From Acinetobacter haemolyticus CIP 64.3 = MTCC 9819 (GTDB lineage: Bacteria > Pseudomonadota > Gammaproteobacteria > Pseudomonadales > Moraxellaceae), in the NCBI RefSeq assembly GCF_000369065.1, contig NZ_KB849803.1, positions 124,001 to 188,000 of the forward strand: DNA of 64,000 nucleotides, given 5' to 3'. This document shows, piece after piece, positions 56,885 to 64,000 of this stretch. The notes beneath the pieces are model-generated. The model was not told the origin of the DNA and searched no databases. It saw only the letters and a program-made list of their open reading frames with translations. Positions within the stretch are counted from its first letter, which is position 1. Each line of letters starts with the position of its first letter. The translations under genes and the position numbers were made by a program.

Positions 56885-57895
56885 TTATTTCTCAATAATT
56901 CTGACCGTCGCAGTACGTCCTGAGACAAAAGCCAATGGATTATGCGGTTGCTCATCCAAAACAATTTTCACAGGCACACGTTGCGCTAAACGCACCCAAC
57001 TAAAAGTTGGATTTACGTTTGCTAATAAATTAGAGCTTCCTGAACGTTCGCGATCTTCAATCCCTGTAGCGATCCCCTGTACATGCCCTTGGATCTTCTG
57101 TTTATCCCCCATTAACTGTACAGTCGCTTGGTCTCCAACATGAATCCGATTAAGTTTGGTTTCTTCAAAATATCCGACCACGTACAGTTGATGACGGTCT
57201 AACAGTGCCGCCACAGGCTGCCCAACCTTCACGTAATTACCAACTCTCAAGTCAAAGTTAGACAAAGTCCCATCCGCAGGTGCGACCACTTCTGAGCGCT
57301 GCAAATTCAATTGTGCTAAATGTAAATTACTCTGAGCAACTTCGATCAACGCATGTTGTTGTTGAATCGCAGCATTCGCCTGCTCGATCGTTGCCGTCAA
57401 TTGCTCACGTTCTGCAAGTGCCTGATCACGCGCGGCAAAAACTTGATCTTGCTCTTGCTTTGAGATCGCACCATCCATCAAACTCGCATAACGTGCTGCA
57501 TTCTTTTCAGCCAATTTCATATTGGCCTCAGTCTTAACCAAGCTTGCCTTTGCACCAGCTAGATTCGCTTGCGCTTGTGCCAATCCTGCATTGGCTTTGG
57601 CCAAATCAGATTTTGCTTGCTCAACATCCAAAGCTTGGCGTGCCACATCGATGGTGAAAAGCACCTGTCCCTTCTTCACCGTCTGGTTATCTTGAACTAA
57701 AACCTCAGTAACCAAACCATTCACATCCGAAGCGACCTGAATCACATCACCGCGGACACGTCCATCACGTGTCCAGGGCGATGCATTGTAATAATTCCAC
57801 AAATGCACAACCGTATAGACAGCGATCAAAATCGCGAGAAGTAAAACCACGGGACGTATAACTTTTCGCACATCAAATGCATTCATGTTCATCAC
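56885..57895 (-). CDS. HlyD/EmrA-family periplasmic adaptor (AaeA-like)
   Basis: Membrane-fusion subunit linking a FUSC pump to the outer membrane. 336 residues: one N-terminal membrane helix (about 14-30), a barrel-sandwich half VRGDVIQVASDVNGLV, a long Ala/Gln-rich coiled hairpin (about 80-195), the second lipoyl half RSEVVAPADGTLSNFDL and a beta-barrel. Last gene of FUSC-DUF1656-HlyD; 57 bp after the DUF1656 gene. Confidence 0.9.
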   Translation of the reverse strand: MMNMNAFDVRKVIRPVVLLLAILIAVYTVVHLWNYYNASPWTRDGRVRGDVIQVASDVNGLVTEVLVQDNQTVKKGQVLFTIDVARQALDVEQAKSDLAKANAGLAQAQANLAGAKASLVKTEANMKLAEKNAARYASLMDGAISKQEQDQVFAARDQALAEREQLTATIEQANAAIQQQHALIEVAQSNLHLAQLNLQRSEVVAPADGTLSNFDLRVGNYVKVGQPVAALLDRHQLYVVGYFEETKLNRIHVGDQATVQLMGDKQKIQGHVQGIATGIEDRERSGSSNLLANVNPTFSWVRLAQRVPVKIVLDEQPHNPLAFVSGRTATVRIIEK

Positions 57896-57952
57896 CTTTC
57901 GTACATATTCTTAACTGATTCAATTTTCAAAAATGAGCACTTGTGAAAGCCA

Positions 57953-58168
57953 CTAAACCCACAACCAAACAAACAATCCATGTACGAATAACAATAGTCC
58001 CAAGTAAAAACACAGATTGAAAATGCTAGGTAATGCAATCCAACCTTTTGCAATTAAACGATCTGTGAGCGGATTAGAGAACTTAAATAACACATAGGCA
58101 ATAATGGCTTGTACCAACAAAATCGGAATATAAATTCCATATAGATTTATTTCACCCATGCGATACAC
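57953..58168 (-). CDS. DUF1656 small membrane protein (AaeX-like)
   Basis: 71-residue inner-membrane protein with two hydrophobic helices (about 10-30 and 48-70), starting MGEINLYGIYIPILLVQAI after an alternative three-residue extension. DUF1656 proteins invariably accompany FUSC/HlyD pumps; their role is unknown. The start overlaps the FUSC gene by 17 bp. Confidence 0.88.
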   Translation of the reverse strand: MYRMGEINLYGIYIPILLVQAIIAYVLFKFSNPLTDRLIAKGWIALPSIFNLCFYLGLLLFVHGLFVWLWV

Positions 58169-60245
58169 CTACAGCATTTATTGTTGAGAACATCTCTTCA
58201 GCAGGCATATGTCCAATGCTGACACGAATATTGTTCAATGAAATCTGCATACGTTGACGTAATTGCTCGTCCTCAATTTCGGAGGAAATGAATTGCAATT
58301 GCTCTATTTGCTGAACAATTTCTGCTGGAAAGTGATTCACTGACAACCGTTTTTCTTGGGTTTTGAAATAATCAGTCAATTGTTGCTGTAATCTCTTCAC
58401 TTGGTTCTGCAAAGTTTCAAACTGAGGGAGTTTCTGACTAATTTCTTGCAAACGAACCAAATCAACAATTGAACTACTCTCAACCAAAGCATGTTGAATC
58501 GAAGTTTTTATCTCAAGATCTTGTACCATCTTAGTATTCAATACGCCCACTCGATCTAGCATACTGCGCAGGTGGATCTTGAAGTCACTTCCGTAAGCCA
58601 TATGAATTGCTTGACGCATGGCTTGATAATGTAAAGCCAAAATACGTGTTGCACTGGTATCTGGAGAAACAGCTCTCACCAGATCGATGACGATCAATGA
58701 AACCAAAACACCCAATACCATCGCAAAGGAGCTGTCTAAATAAGACACAGCATCCATGGTGTATTGATTATGTAGATTCAAACCCATCATTGTGTTGATA
58801 CCGAGCACCATTCCAACGGGCATCAACATTTGATTTGCCATCATACTCACAGCAACCAAAAACACAGGAAAAAGAACCAAAGCCAATTGCCAAAAATGTG
58901 TCACATGCGGAAAAATTCCAAATGCATACAAAAAGACCAAGACTGCTGAAAACAAACTGCCCCAAATAAAAATTCGCAACACAGGCACTGGATTATCCAA
59001 GGCCGTCAGAATACATGCCGTTACTGCCCCCATCTGCGCCATCATAAACCCAGCTTTCCAACCTGAAATAATCCACGCACCAGTAACGATAAAAGTAATT
59101 AATACAGCACTGATCCCACCACGAACTGCGATCCCATGGTCACGATGTAAACTCGGATAGGTGGTACTAATAGCGGTAATTTCCGCTGGAATATCTTTTT
59201 TCCCTTGCTGAATGTGTTGCCAAATGAGTTTCACAGCCAAAATATTGGCAATAAAATGGCGGATATCCATTTTTAGAGCACCCAAAACAACTTGCTGCTC
59301 GGATGTTGCCATTGCAATTAATTCGAAAAAATCTTGTTCAAACCCTGTCGGCAACGTTTGTAAATCCGATGGGAGCAATGCTTTTTCTTGCTTTAAAAAT
59401 AATAAAGTACGCTGTCTAATTCGATCTAGATGTGGTGCAAGCTCAACCATTTGCATCTGTTCAAGCTGTTTCACACGTTGAGAAAGCGCTACTAGATTGG
59501 CCACCACGAGGGAAACCTGATGCAACATTTCCTGCAACGGTTTCGTCATCCCTTTAAGCTCACCTTTTTCATAATTTAAATGCACAGCAAGCGCATGAAT
59601 ATCTGAAGCATCTCGGGTAATCACTGATAAAATCTGAGTATAATCTTGAGGCGTCTCCTGAACGGTCACCAAATTCTCAAACGTGCTTTCTAGATCATGC
59701 AATGCCTTGTTTACTCTTTGTTTAATCATCGCCCCAACATGTACTGGAAAGAACGTTGCAGAGACAACAGCAGTTGCAATGACACCGATCGAAATCTCTA
59801 ATACTCGTGCTAAAGCAATATCAAAAATATTGTAGCTATCAATATAAGTAATAGCGTTATAAACAATCATCGCAGTTGAATACCCTGCCAACATAAAGAC
59901 ATAGCTACGAGGTGTACGATCCAATAAAGAAACGTACAAAGCAAAGCCAACCCAAAGTGACAAAATAATCGTGAATAACCACGGTGTATTAATAAAATGA
60001 GGGGTTAAGATCAAAGCAATAATTGCTCCGACAACAGTACCCACCAGTCGATAAACACATTTTGATGACACCATTCCTGAGTATGGATTAGCAATAATCA
60101 AAACGGTTCCAATCGACCACATCGGATTAATCAAATCCAGTTCAAATGAAACAAACAGTGCCAACATACCTGCCACAAAGGTTTTGCAGGCAAAAATGAT
60201 GTCTAGTCGGCTTGGTCTAAAAGCCAACAACTGTTTAAGTAACAT
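58152..60245 (-). CDS. FUSC-family efflux pump (AaeB-like)
   Basis: Inner-membrane aromatic-acid exporter type protein. 697 residues with two FUSC membrane bundles (about 12-175 and 365-525, six helices each) separated and followed by cytoplasmic helical domains. Segments FVSFELDLINPMWSIGTVLI and SGWKAGFMMAQMGAVTACIL mark the bundles. First gene of the three-gene unit; an IclR regulator is divergent 434 bp away and probably controls it. In E. coli AaeAB exports p-hydroxybenzoate; the substrate here is not known. Confidence 0.92.
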   Translation of the reverse strand: MLLKQLLAFRPSRLDIIFACKTFVAGMLALFVSFELDLINPMWSIGTVLIIANPYSGMVSSKCVYRLVGTVVGAIIALILTPHFINTPWLFTIILSLWVGFALYVSLLDRTPRSYVFMLAGYSTAMIVYNAITYIDSYNIFDIALARVLEISIGVIATAVVSATFFPVHVGAMIKQRVNKALHDLESTFENLVTVQETPQDYTQILSVITRDASDIHALAVHLNYEKGELKGMTKPLQEMLHQVSLVVANLVALSQRVKQLEQMQMVELAPHLDRIRQRTLLFLKQEKALLPSDLQTLPTGFEQDFFELIAMATSEQQVVLGALKMDIRHFIANILAVKLIWQHIQQGKKDIPAEITAISTTYPSLHRDHGIAVRGGISAVLITFIVTGAWIISGWKAGFMMAQMGAVTACILTALDNPVPVLRIFIWGSLFSAVLVFLYAFGIFPHVTHFWQLALVLFPVFLVAVSMMANQMLMPVGMVLGINTMMGLNLHNQYTMDAVSYLDSSFAMVLGVLVSLIVIDLVRAVSPDTSATRILALHYQAMRQAIHMAYGSDFKIHLRSMLDRVGVLNTKMVQDLEIKTSIQHALVESSSIVDLVRLQEISQKLPQFETLQNQVKRLQQQLTDYFKTQEKRLSVNHFPAEIVQQIEQLQFISSEIEDEQLRQRMQISLNNIRVSIGHMPAEEMFSTINAVGVSHG

Positions 60246-60679
60246 GTATATATCTCAATGCTAGGTCAGTTTTTGCTCATCATATTGCGGTCTATATAAA
60301 TCAAGAGACAACACATCCAGCCTATTTTAGGATTAACCCAAAACAGCCGATGAACACTAAGCTGATTAATTTGAAATGAGGCACAATGTGGACAGCGTTA
60401 TGGAAATCACTGCTTAGCACAATAATTATCCAATGAAGACATTGCATGGATAATTTTTCCAAAAAATGATAAATTAGTCAACATAATTATCATAATTTGA
60501 TAATTTAATGTGTTTAATAACCGTGTTTTTATTGAATTCGCTAAGTTTTCTCAGACAGCTTTAGATTTATTCAGGTGAGCCCAACAAATTCTAAGGCCCA
60601 TATCAGACTCAACGCTTTTCTGTTATAAAACAATAAAAGTTTGATTTTCACGTTCTTTTTAAGGAGTAGGCACATCATC
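60246..60679. promoter_or_regulatory. Divergent control region FUSC unit / IclR regulator
   Basis: 434 bp of AT-rich non-coding DNA. A perfect inverted repeat AATTATCA-TAATT-TGATAATT lies at 60485-60505, and further AATTATC copies lie near 60422 and 60446. Their spacing and the adjacent IclR gene make them operator candidates. No terminator or open frame of interest. Confidence 0.45.
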
Positions 60680-61447
60680 ATGGCAAGTTCGAGTTTTGGT
60701 AAGATTCTCACTGTGCTGGATTTATTTTCGGTTACACGCCCAATCATCAATGTCGATATCATTTGTGATGAACTTGGATTGTCCAAGCCGACTGCCTACC
60801 GTTATCTTAAAGAATTGGTTTCTGCCGATATGCTTAAACGCATTAGCGGAACTTCAGGAGATTATACTTTAGGCTCCAAAATCGCTGTTTTAGATTATAT
60901 TTCGCATAGCACCGACCCATTGGTTCAGATCAGTATTCCATTTATGCGTGATATCGTGGATAAAACTGAGCTATGTTGTTTACTCACTTATTTAAATCAT
61001 GATTATTGTATTGATTTACATCATGAAACTTTTAAAGAAGCAGAGCTGCTGTCTTTTGGTCGAGGTTGCCCTCGTCCTGTTTATATTGGTGCCTCTCCTA
61101 AAATCGTGATTGCCCATTTGAGCAAACAACGCATCCAAGCCTATTATCAACAGTTCACTCAAGAGCTAGCTCAGGTGGGTTTTGCCCAGAATTTAGATGA
61201 GTTTGCCCAACAGATGAGAAAAATCAAAAAACAAGGCTTCTATTTATCACAAGGTGAGATTGACCCAATGGTTTGTGGACTATCAGTACCTATTCGCTTT
61301 TCTAACAAAGAAGCACCCATTGCACTCACCTTAGTCGCTTCAAAAAATCGCTTTGATTTTTTAAATATTCAGAAACTGATCGAGATTTTACAAAATAATG
61401 CAGCACAAATTGAACATAAGTTTGCCTTACTTTCTGAAAATGGATAA
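60680..61447 (+). CDS. IclR-family transcriptional regulator
   Basis: 255-residue regulator: winged helix-turn-helix at the N-terminus (about 5-65, DIICDELGLSKPTAYRYLKEL, cited as DIICDELGLSK and PTAYRYLKEL) and an IclR effector-binding domain (about 80-250, with GRGCPRPVYIGASPKIVIA and SVPIRFSNKEAPIALTLVA). The ATG at 60680 begins MASSSFGKIL; AAGGAG lies 13 nt upstream, and the frame is open to a TTG at 60641. Divergent from the FUSC pump genes, which it likely regulates in response to an aromatic or carboxylic acid. Confidence 0.88.
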   Translation: MASSSFGKILTVLDLFSVTRPIINVDIICDELGLSKPTAYRYLKELVSADMLKRISGTSGDYTLGSKIAVLDYISHSTDPLVQISIPFMRDIVDKTELCCLLTYLNHDYCIDLHHETFKEAELLSFGRGCPRPVYIGASPKIVIAHLSKQRIQAYYQQFTQELAQVGFAQNLDEFAQQMRKIKKQGFYLSQGEIDPMVCGLSVPIRFSNKEAPIALTLVASKNRFDFLNIQKLIEILQNNAAQIEHKFALLSENG

Positions 61448-61574
61448 AACTTATTATGAGAATATTTAAAAATTTTTACATTTTTAAAGATTGAAAATAT
61501 GCAAAAATTCTCATATTATGATTTTGTTCTTCAGCATACTCTCCCAAAAGAGCATGATTTTCCTCAGAGAACTA

Positions 61575-61600
61575 AGCTCATCAACTGATGGGCTTTTTTC
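61575..61600 (+). terminator. Terminator of the IclR gene
   Basis: AGCTCATCA, loop AC, TGATGGGCT (9 bp, one U-G pair) followed by six T, about 130 nt after the stop codon. Confidence 0.8.
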
Positions 61601-61638
61601 TTATATTTATTCTAAAAAATCGCAAACTAGGCATAAAA

Positions 61639-61660
61639 AAACCTTCCCGAAGAAAGGTTT
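61639..61660 (-). terminator. Terminator of pgsA
   Basis: Minus strand: AAACCTTTC, loop TTCG, GGAAGGTTT (9 bp, one U-G pair), then further T. It lies 24 bp after the pgsA stop. Confidence 0.88.
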
Positions 61661-61684
61661 AAGAAACAACCAAAAAAGGAAAGA

Positions 61685-62269
61685 TTAAGGCTGCTTTAAA
61701 TACGGCCATGCGGCTTTCAGATAAATAAACATTGACCATAGCGTTAACAGTACCGCAGCATATAACAAAGCGTATGCCCACATTTCTAAGGGTTGCCAGT
61801 TCAACAAGAACACACTGATCGCAATCATTTGGAATGCTGTTTTGTATTTTCCGACTGTAGAAACTGCAACATTGGTTCGCGCCCCGAGCTCAGCCATCCA
61901 TTCACGTAAAGCAGAAACAGTGATCTCACGCGAAATAATCACAATCGCTGCAAATGCCATTGAATTGGTAGGTTGCCATTGCACAAGCACAATTAAGGCT
62001 GCTGCCACCATTAGCTTATCTGCGACGGGATCGAGAAAACGACCAAAAGCAGAAGTCTGGTTCAATGTTCGCGCCAAATAGCCATCAAACCAATCGGTCA
62101 GTGCGGCAAGGACGAAGATTGCTGTCAATATGATATGACGTAGCATGCCACCATGATGTTCAGCGCCAATCGCTGGTGGCCAATATGCGATTACCAAAAA
62201 AACAGGTATGAGAGCAATACGCGCCAAAGTTAATATATTTGGAATGTTCAGGATTCGCCCTGTACTCAT
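61685..62269 (-). CDS. pgsA: CDP-diacylglycerol-glycerol-3-phosphate 3-phosphatidyltransferase
   Basis: Membrane enzyme committing CDP-diacylglycerol to phosphatidylglycerol and cardiolipin. 194 residues from MSTGRILNIPNILTLARI at 62269; an ATG at 62281 adds four residues. The CDP-alcohol phosphotransferase motif D-G-x2-A-R-x8-G-x3-D-x3-D is complete: DGYLAR near residue 61, then FGRFLDPVAD. About five membrane helices. It lies downstream of uvrC, as in E. coli, but with a thioesterase gene in between. Confidence 0.95.
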   Translation of the reverse strand: MSTGRILNIPNILTLARIALIPVFLVIAYWPPAIGAEHHGGMLRHIILTAIFVLAALTDWFDGYLARTLNQTSAFGRFLDPVADKLMVAAALIVLVQWQPTNSMAFAAIVIISREITVSALREWMAELGARTNVAVSTVGKYKTAFQMIAISVFLLNWQPLEMWAYALLYAAVLLTLWSMFIYLKAAWPYLKQP

Positions 62270-62374
62270 AAACACCGCCATGTTGTTCGCATCAAATTTG
62301 CATATTGCGCAAAGGATGTACCGAGATTGTTTCGATCTGTAAGCAACTTTATACGAAATACTGCCTAATGTCGA

Positions 62375-63193
62375 TTAGGCAAACACGGCAACCGTCTGCC
62401 TTAAGATCGCAATCAGCCGATGATCACGATCCCAAACATAAGCATATTCGGTAGCGTAACCATGTTCAGCATATTCTGTTGTTACCTTGTATTTAAACCA
62501 ATCCTGAATATTTTGAGCAATCGGATGGATATAAGTGATTTGCCAAGTCAATGAACTGGCTGGTGCAGGTGTCTTAAACATAGGTAACACCCCTGGCGGC
62601 CACACATCCATCAATGCAAACAAATCTGCAAGCTGCATTTCCCGATCAGCATGTAGATTTGGTGCAAAACGACTCCAACCACCAAAATCAGGCGCTTCAC
62701 TTCCTGCCATTGGATAATGACCTTCAGCCCAACACAATTCAAATTGCTGCATACATTCAGGCATTAAACCTTCGATATAAAACGTTTTATCTAAGGTTTC
62801 AGGCAATGGATAATCTGGCTCATGTGGCAGATGATTGACATGAATGCGGGACTCACGTTGCGAACCAAAGCTCGCAACCAAAATGCTTTGCACTGCATCA
62901 TCCTGCCACAAACGAACCTCCAAACTCGTTACAGACTTACCTTCACGGAGTATTTCAGCCGTGAGCTTTGCTGCACCATGTTGTACGGGACCAATGAAGG
63001 TCACATTACAGCTGAGAAGCTGCTTTGCAGGATCGTTGACCACCCCCATTGCTTTTTGGATCATTAGTCCTGCAATGAGTCCGCCAAATACGGTTCGACC
63101 TTGTAACCATCCTGATGGAATATCAATCGTTTCTTGTTGCTTAACTTGTTGATACAGTGGAAGCAATGACATCATTTTTCCTTTTATCTTCAA
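62375..63193 (-). CDS. Thioesterase family protein (TesB-like double hotdog)
   Basis: 272-residue acyl-CoA thioesterase-type protein. N-terminal hotdog (about 15-120): GWLQGRTVFGGLIAGLMIQ, NVTFIGPVQHGAAKL and SVTSLEVRLWQD; C-terminal hotdog (about 150-270): LMDVWPPGVLPMFKTPAPASSLTWQ, shortened here to DVWPPGVLPMF and SSLTWQITYIHP. Possible starts are 63193 or the MM pair at 63175/63172, which fits the domain better. Substrate unknown. Set between uvrC and pgsA. Confidence 0.85.
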   Translation of the reverse strand: MKIKGKMMSLLPLYQQVKQQETIDIPSGWLQGRTVFGGLIAGLMIQKAMGVVNDPAKQLLSCNVTFIGPVQHGAAKLTAEILREGKSVTSLEVRLWQDDAVQSILVASFGSQRESRIHVNHLPHEPDYPLPETLDKTFYIEGLMPECMQQFELCWAEGHYPMAGSEAPDFGGWSRFAPNLHADREMQLADLFALMDVWPPGVLPMFKTPAPASSLTWQITYIHPIAQNIQDWFKYKVTTEYAEHGYATEYAYVWDRDHRLIAILRQTVAVFA

Positions 63194-63277
63194 TAGATTC
63201 TATCTTTGAATGTTTTTAGTCATTTGTGAATGGTCATTGATCAATCAATCATTGAAAGATTTGGTCAATTGGTCAAA

Positions 63278-64000
63278 TCACTCATGCAAAATTTTATAAA
63301 TGGTCCTTGCTATAACCTCACCCAAACCCGGGACTAAACTCAGCTCTTTTTCAGAGGCATTCAGCACACCTTGAATACCGCCAAAATGGGTTAACAAATC
63401 TCGACGGCGTTTTGGTCCCAATCCGGGAATGGCTTCTAAAACTGAACTACTACGACGTTTATCACGCTTTGCACGATGTCGGGTAATGGCAAAACGATGC
63501 GCCTCATCCCGCACTTGTTGGATTAAATGCAAAGCCTTATGGTCTTCAGCAAGTTGAATCTTGGTTCCATCGGTAAAATGCAAGGTTTCTAGCCCTGGTT
63601 TACGTCCCTCACCTTTAGACACACCAATCATAAAAGCATCCAACTCAAGCTCTTGCATGACCTCCATTGCCATATGTAGCTGCCCTTTGCCCCCATCAAT
63701 CAAGAGTAAATCAGGCAACATATTCTTCTTATACCGTCGAATCAGGGCTTGCCGCATCGCTGCATAGTCATCCCCGCCCGTAATATCCTGAATTGCAAAC
63801 TGTCGATAATCGCGTTTTCTTGCGCCACCCTGATCAAAGACCACACATGAAGCAATCGGTGCCTCCCCCATGGTATGGCTAATATCAAAACATTCAATAC
63901 GATCAATTGGGCGACCAACCACCTGCTCTAATTGATGAAAACGCTCATTTAATTCGAGATGATTACTGAGTTTCCCTTTTATGGCATGTTGCACATTCAT
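63278..64000 (-). CDS. uvrC: Excinuclease ABC subunit C (C-terminal part; 5' end beyond window)
   Basis: Nuclease subunit of nucleotide excision repair. The last 240 of about 600 residues are visible. The RNase H-like 5'-incision domain shows [20 protein letters not shown] (first Asp), [14 protein letters not shown] (second Asp) and [14 protein letters not shown] tandem helix-hairpin-helix follows: [16 protein letters not shown] and [15 protein letters not shown]. The frame stays open at the window edge, so the Met at 64000 is internal. Confidence 0.96.
   Translation of the reverse strand: MNVQHAIKGKLSNHLELNERFHQLEQVVGRPIDRIECFDISHTMGEAPIASCVVFDQGGARKRDYRQFAIQDITGGDDYAAMRQALIRRYKKNMLPDLLLIDGGKGQLHMAMEVMQELELDAFMIGVSKGEGRKPGLETLHFTDGTKIQLAEDHKALHLIQQVRDEAHRFAITRHRAKRDKRRSSSVLEAIPGLGPKRRRDLLTHFGGIQGVLNASEKELSLVPGLGEVIARTIYKILHE

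Overview
The window reads as a stretch of an Acinetobacter (Moraxellaceae, Gammaproteobacteria) chromosome. Evidence: moderate-to-low GC, the tpiA-secG-tRNA-rimP-nusA-infB-rbfA block, a recC-recB-recD cluster without ptrA, a double-domain polyphosphate:AMP phosphotransferase of the type first characterised in Acinetobacter johnsonii, a fused MrpAB antiporter subunit, and protein sequences typical of the genus. Nearly all of it is core genome: there is no transposase, integrase, prophage or CRISPR array.

Layout. 1-2258 (minus): pnp (3' end outside the window) and rpsO. 2496-3794: a beta-lactamase-fold serine hydrolase. 3842-4496: a non-coding gap with a candidate small RNA on the minus strand. 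4497-13709 (minus): recC-recB-recD, with a 12-bp-period array of DnaA-box-like 9-mers between recB and recD, and a REP-like palindrome read in frame inside recC. 13915-18290: DUF697-like protein, citrate-type MFS transporter, pap, FFLEELY-motif protein. 18482-21734: ubiE-ubiJ-ubiB. 22039-25222: NrtA/CmpA-type ABC transporter behind a structured leader. 25433-31029: FAD monooxygenase, VOC protein, hisIE, an FBH1-like UvrD helicase and an ATPase with an altered Walker B. 31276-37476: mrp (pha) Na+/H+ antiporter operon. 37498-39821 (minus): a small AT-rich accessory cluster whose genes nearly all look frameshifted. 39919-46845 (minus): rbfA, infB, nusA, rimP, two initiator tRNAs, tRNA-Leu(GAG), secG, tpiA. 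47221-51654: pilB-pilC-pilD-coaE. 51651-53783 (minus): EamA transporter, rlmB, ppnP. 54117-56883: recN, yqgE, ruvX. 56885-60245 (minus): FUSC-DUF1656-HlyD efflux unit, with a divergent IclR regulator at 60680. 61685-64000 (minus): pgsA, a thioesterase and the 3' part of uvrC.

How the genes work together. RecBCD, RecN, RuvX, UvrC and the FBH1-like helicase are DNA repair and recombination proteins. The rimP-nusA-infB-rbfA block with its tRNAs serves ribosome maturation and translation initiation. UbiE, UbiJ and UbiB make ubiquinone. PilB, PilC and PilD power and process type IV pili, which in this genus underlie twitching and natural transformation. The Mrp complex handles Na+/H+ homeostasis. 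I found no convincing complete new defence or mobile system. The points most worth a second look are the DnaA-box-like array, the decayed cluster at 37.5-39.8 kb, the helicase/ATPase pair, the structured leader of the nrt-like operon, and the candidate sRNA downstream of recD.
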